This document shows, piece after piece, positions 60,732 to 64,000 of a stretch of DNA of 64,000 nt (within the stretch, counting starts at the first letter, position 1; the number at the start of each line of letters is the position of its first letter). The notes beneath the pieces are model-generated. The model saw only the letters and a program-made list of their open reading frames with translations. It was not told the DNA's origin and did no database searches. The translations under genes and the position numbers were made by a program. Source of the stretch: Anisakis pegreffii (taxonomy: Eukaryota; Nematoda; Chromadorea; Rhabditida; Anisakidae); the NCBI GenBank assembly GCA_035041965.1, contig JAPYMA010000974.1, positions 24,532-88,531 on the forward strand. Direction: 5' to 3'.

Positions 60732-63700
60732 TTAGGCTTAGGCTTAGGCTTAGGCTTAGGCTTAGGCTTAGGCTTAGGCTTAGGCTTAGGCTTAGGCTTA
60801 GGCTTAGGCTTAGGCTTAGGCTTAGGCTTAGGCTTAGGCTTAGGCTTAGGCTTAGGCTTAGGCTTAGGCTTAGGCTTAGGCTTAGGCTTAGGCTTAGGCT
60901 TAGGCTTAGGCTTAGGCTTAGGCTTAGGCTTTAGGCTTAGGCTTAGGCTTAGGCTTAGGCTTAGGCTTAGGCTTAGGCTTAGGCTTAGGCTTAGGCTTAG
61001 GCTTAGGCTTAGGCTTAGGCTTAGGCTTGGGCTTAGGCTTAGGCTTGGGCTTAGGCTTAGGCTTAGGCTTAGGCTTAGGCTTAGGCTTGGAGGCTTGGGC
61101 TTAGGCTTAGGCTTAGGCTTAGGCTTAGGCTTAGGCTTAGGCTTAGGCTTAGGCTTAGGCTTAGGCATAGGCTTGGGCTTGGGCTTAGGCTTGAGGCTTA
61201 GGCTTAGGCTTAGGCTTAGGCTTAGGCTTAGGCTTAGGCTGAGGCTTAGGCTTAGGCTTAGGCTTAGGCTTAGGCTTAGGCTTAGGCTTAGGCTTAGGCT
61301 TAGGCTTAGGCTTGGGCTTAGGCTTAGGCTTAGGCTTAGGCTTAGGCTTAGGCTTAGGCTTGGGCTTAGGCTTAGGCTTAGGCTTAGGCTTAGGCTTGGG
61401 CTTAGGCTTAGGCTTAGGCTTAGGCTTAGGCTTAGGCTTAGGCTTAGGCTTAGGCTTAGGCTTAGGCTTGGGCTTGAGGCTTAGGCTTGGGCTTAGGCTT
61501 AGGCTTAGGCTTAGGCTTGGGCTTGGGCTTAGGCTTGGGCTTGGGCTTGAGGCTTAGGCTTAGGCTTGGGCTTAGGCTTAGGCTTAGGCTTAGGCTTGGG
61601 CTTGGGCTTAGGCTTGGGCTTGGGCTTAGGCTTAGGCTTGGGCTTAGGCTTAGGCTTAGGCTTGGGCTTAGGCTTAGGCTTGGGCTTAGGCTTAGGCTTA
61701 GGCTTAGGCTTAGGCTTGGGCTTAGGCTTAGGCTTAGGCTTAGGCTTAGGCTTAGGCTTAGGCTTGGGCTTGGGCTTAGGCTTAGGCTTAGGCTTAGGCT
61801 TGGGCTTGGGCTTGGGCTTAGGCTTGGGCTTAGGCTTAGGCTTGGGCTTGGGCTTAGGCTTAGGCTTGGGCTTAGGCTTAGGCTTGGGCTTAGGCTTAGG
61901 CTTAGGCTTGGGCTTAGGCTTGGGCTTGGGCTTAGGCTTAGGCTTAGGCTTAGGCTTGGGCTTGGGCTTAGGCTTAGGCTTGGGCTTAGGCTTAGGCTTG
62001 GGCTTAGGCTTAGGCTTAGGCTTGGGCTTAGGCTTAGGCTTGGGCTTAGGCTTAGGCTTAGGCTTGGGCTTAGGCTTAGGCTTGGGCTTAGGCTTAGGCT
62101 TAGGCTTAGGCTTAGGCTTAGGCTTGGGCTTAGGCTTAGGCTTAGGCTTAGGCTTAGGCTTAGGCTTAGGCTTAGGCTTGGGCTTAGGCTTAGGCTTAGG
62201 CTTAGGCTTGGGCTTAGGCTTAGGCTTAGGCTTAGGCTTAGGCTTAGGCTTAGGCTTAGGCTTAGGCTTAGGCTTAGGCTTAGGCTTAGGCTTAGGCTTA
62301 GGCTTAGGCTTGGGCTTAGGCTTGGGCTTAGGCTTAGGCTTGGGCTTGGGCTTGGGCTTAGGCTTGGGCTTAGGCTTGGGCTTAGGCTTAGGCTTGGGCT
62401 TGGGCTTAGGCTTGGGCTTGGGCTTGGGCTTAGGCTTAGGCTTGGGCTTAGGCTTAGGCTTAGGCTTAGGCTTGGGCTTGGGCTTGGGCTTAGGCTTGGG
62501 CTTAGGCTTAGGCTTAGGCTTGGGCTTAGGCTTAGGCTTGGGCTTAGGCTTAGGCTTGGGCTTGAGGCTTAGGCTTGGGCTTAGGCTTAGGCTTAGGCTT
62601 AGGCTTGGGCTTAGGCTTAGGCTTAGGCTTAGGCTTAGGCTTAGGCTTGGGCTTAGGCTTAGGCTTAGGCTTAGGCTTAGGCTTAGGCTTAGGCTTAGGC
62701 TTGGGCTTAGGCTTAGGCTTAGGCTTAGGCTTAGGCTTAGGCTTAGGCTTAGGCTTAGGCTTAGGCTTAGGCTTAGGCTTAGGCTTAGGCTTAGGCTTAG
62801 GCTTAGGCTTAGGCTTAGGCTTAGGCTTGGGCTTAGGCTTAGGCTTAGGCTTAGGCTTAGGCTTAGGCTTAGGCTTGGGCTTAGGCTTGGGCTTAGGCTT
62901 GGGCTTAGGCTTAGGCTTAGGCTTGGGCTTAGGCTTAGGCTTAGGCTTGGGCTTAGGCTTAGGCTTAGGCTTAGGCTTAGGCTTGGGCTTGGGCTTAGGC
63001 TTGGGCTTAGGCTTAGGCTTAGGCTTAGGCTTAGGCTTAGGCTTGGGCTTGGGCTTAGGCTTGGGCTTAGGCTTAGGCTTGGGCTTGGGCTTAGGCTTGG
63101 GCTTAGGCTTAGGCTTAGGCTTAGGCTTAGGCTTGGGCTTAGGCTTGGGCTTGGGCTTAGGCTTAGGCTTGGGCTTAGGCTTAGGCTTAGGCTTAGGCTT
63201 AGGCTTAGGCTTAGGCTTGGGCTTAGGCTTAGGCTTAGGCTTAGGCTTAGGCTTAGGCTTGGGCTTAGGCTTAGGCTTAGGCTTGAGGCTTAGGCTTAGG
63301 CTTAGGCTTAGGCTTGGGCTTAGGCTTAGGCTTGGGCTTGGGCTTAGGCTTGGGCTTGGGCTTAGGCTTAGGCTTGGGCTTAGGCTTGGGCTTAGGCTTG
63401 GGCTTAGGCTTAGGCTTGGGCTTGGGCTTAGGCTTAGGCTTAGGCTTGGGCTTAGGCTTAGGCTTAGGCTTAGGCTTAGGCTTAGGCTTAGGCTTAGGCT
63501 TGAGGCTTAGGCTTAGGCTTGGGCTTAGGCTTAGGCTTAGGCTTGGGCTTAGGCTTGGGCTTAGGCTTAGGCTTGGGCTTAGGCTTAGGCTTAGGCTTAG
63601 GCTTGGGCTTAGGCTTGGGCTTAGGCTTAGGCTTAGGCTTAGGCTTAGGCTTGGGCTTGAGGCTTAGGCTTAGGCTTGGGCTTAGGCTTAGGCTTAGGCT

Positions 63701-63965
63701 TAGGCTTGGGCTTGGGCTTAGGCTTAGGCTTAGGCTTAGGCTTAGGCTTAGGCTTGGGCTTAGGCTTAGGCTTGGGCTTAGGCTTAGGCTTAGGCTTAGG
63801 CTTAGGCTTGGGCTTAGGCTTGGGCTTGGGCTTGGGCTTAGGCTTAGGCTTAGGCTTAGGCTTGGGCTTAGGCTTGGGCAGGCTTAGGCTTAGGCTTAAG
63901 CTTAGGCTTGGGCTTGGGCTTAGGCTTGGGCTTAGGCTTGGGCTTGGGCTTGGGCTTGGGCTTGG
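60732..63965 (+). repeat. TTAGGC telomere-type array, interstitial in this window
   Basis: About 3,234 bases, roughly 539 hexamers. The first ~290 bases (60732-61026) are almost pure TTAGGC with one slipped unit near 60930. From about 61027 on, TTGGGC variants appear and become frequent after about 61470. Occasional 7-base TTGAGGC units (near 61192, 61473, 61547, 62562, 63283, 63500, 63658) shift the register, and a few other odd units occur (near 61088, 61164, 61238, 63879, 63897). The G-rich strand points right, as at a right chromosome end, but ordinary sequence follows. The long Gly-Leu, Arg-Leu, Pro-Lys and Ser-Leu reading frames across it are artefacts. Confidence 0.97.
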
Positions 63966-64000
63966 AATGAGTAGACACAGCGGAAGCAGGAGCAATACAT
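63966..64000. other. Non-telomeric sequence beyond the array
   Basis: 35 bases beginning gaatgagtagacac, unlike the repeat. They show that the array does not end the sequence here. Too short to identify. Confidence 0.8.

Noticed and set aside
60611..63995. Very long open frames (up to 575 codons) of Gly-Leu, Arg-Leu, Pro-Lys and Ser-Leu repeats
   Set aside because: They are six-base telomere repeats, which stay open in most frames. No start context, splice signal or complexity.
60732..64000. True chromosome end
   Set aside because: Non-repeat sequence follows the array at 63966-64000, so in this window the array is internal.
1..64000. tRNA, rRNA, CRISPR, operon or phage features
   Set aside because: None seen. 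The only tRNA-like signal is a degenerate box pair in the foldback arms.

Overview
This is a nuclear window from a nematode. The evidence is a 3.2 kb array of the nematode telomere hexamer TTAGGC near the right edge, A+T-rich DNA, genes cut into many short exons by introns of about 40 to 3,000 bases, and protein families shared with Caenorhabditis and vertebrates. Base composition and intron style would suit a spirurid (clade III) parasite, but nothing here fixes the species. Exon models were built by hand from splice signals, reading-phase agreement and remembered family motifs; no alignment was run.

Layout. Bases 1-2,400: nothing recognised, then two weak exon-like stretches on the minus strand. 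3,091-9,620 (minus): a CAMTA calmodulin-binding transcription activator in 20 exons (CG-1, TIG, ankyrin). 9,621-17,521: intergenic, two weak exon-like ORFs. 17,522-29,283 (plus): an SGSM3-type RabGAP in 16 exons (TBC, SH3, RUN), 837 codons, fully in phase; its introns hold a 1.25 kb near-perfect foldback palindrome, a MITE and a 36-bp-arm hairpin. 29,284-36,800: diverged repeats, a possible small membrane-protein gene, an eroded telomere-like tract and an ATT microsatellite. 36,818-43,433 (plus): an UNC-93/MFSD11-type transporter in 10 exons, with transposon remnants and a second eroded telomere-like tract in its introns. About 45,142-46,370 (minus): an unrecognised single-pass membrane protein. 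47-53 kb: nothing recognised. 53,298-58,782 (plus): a secreted Wnt ligand in 9 exons, closest in layout to Wnt16. 58,930-59,920 (plus): a cysteine-rich gene that looks broken. 60,732-63,965: telomere-type array, then 35 bases of ordinary sequence, so it is internal to this assembly.

The named genes do not form one pathway: calcium/calmodulin-linked transcription, Rab/Rap GTPase control, membrane transport and Wnt signalling. They are ordinary neighbours. The unusual signals are structural: three telomere-like tracts in different stages of decay, one inside an apparent inverted-repeat element; a near-identical foldback carrying a gene fragment; and repeated use of splice donors that begin GTT, with two GC-AG introns.
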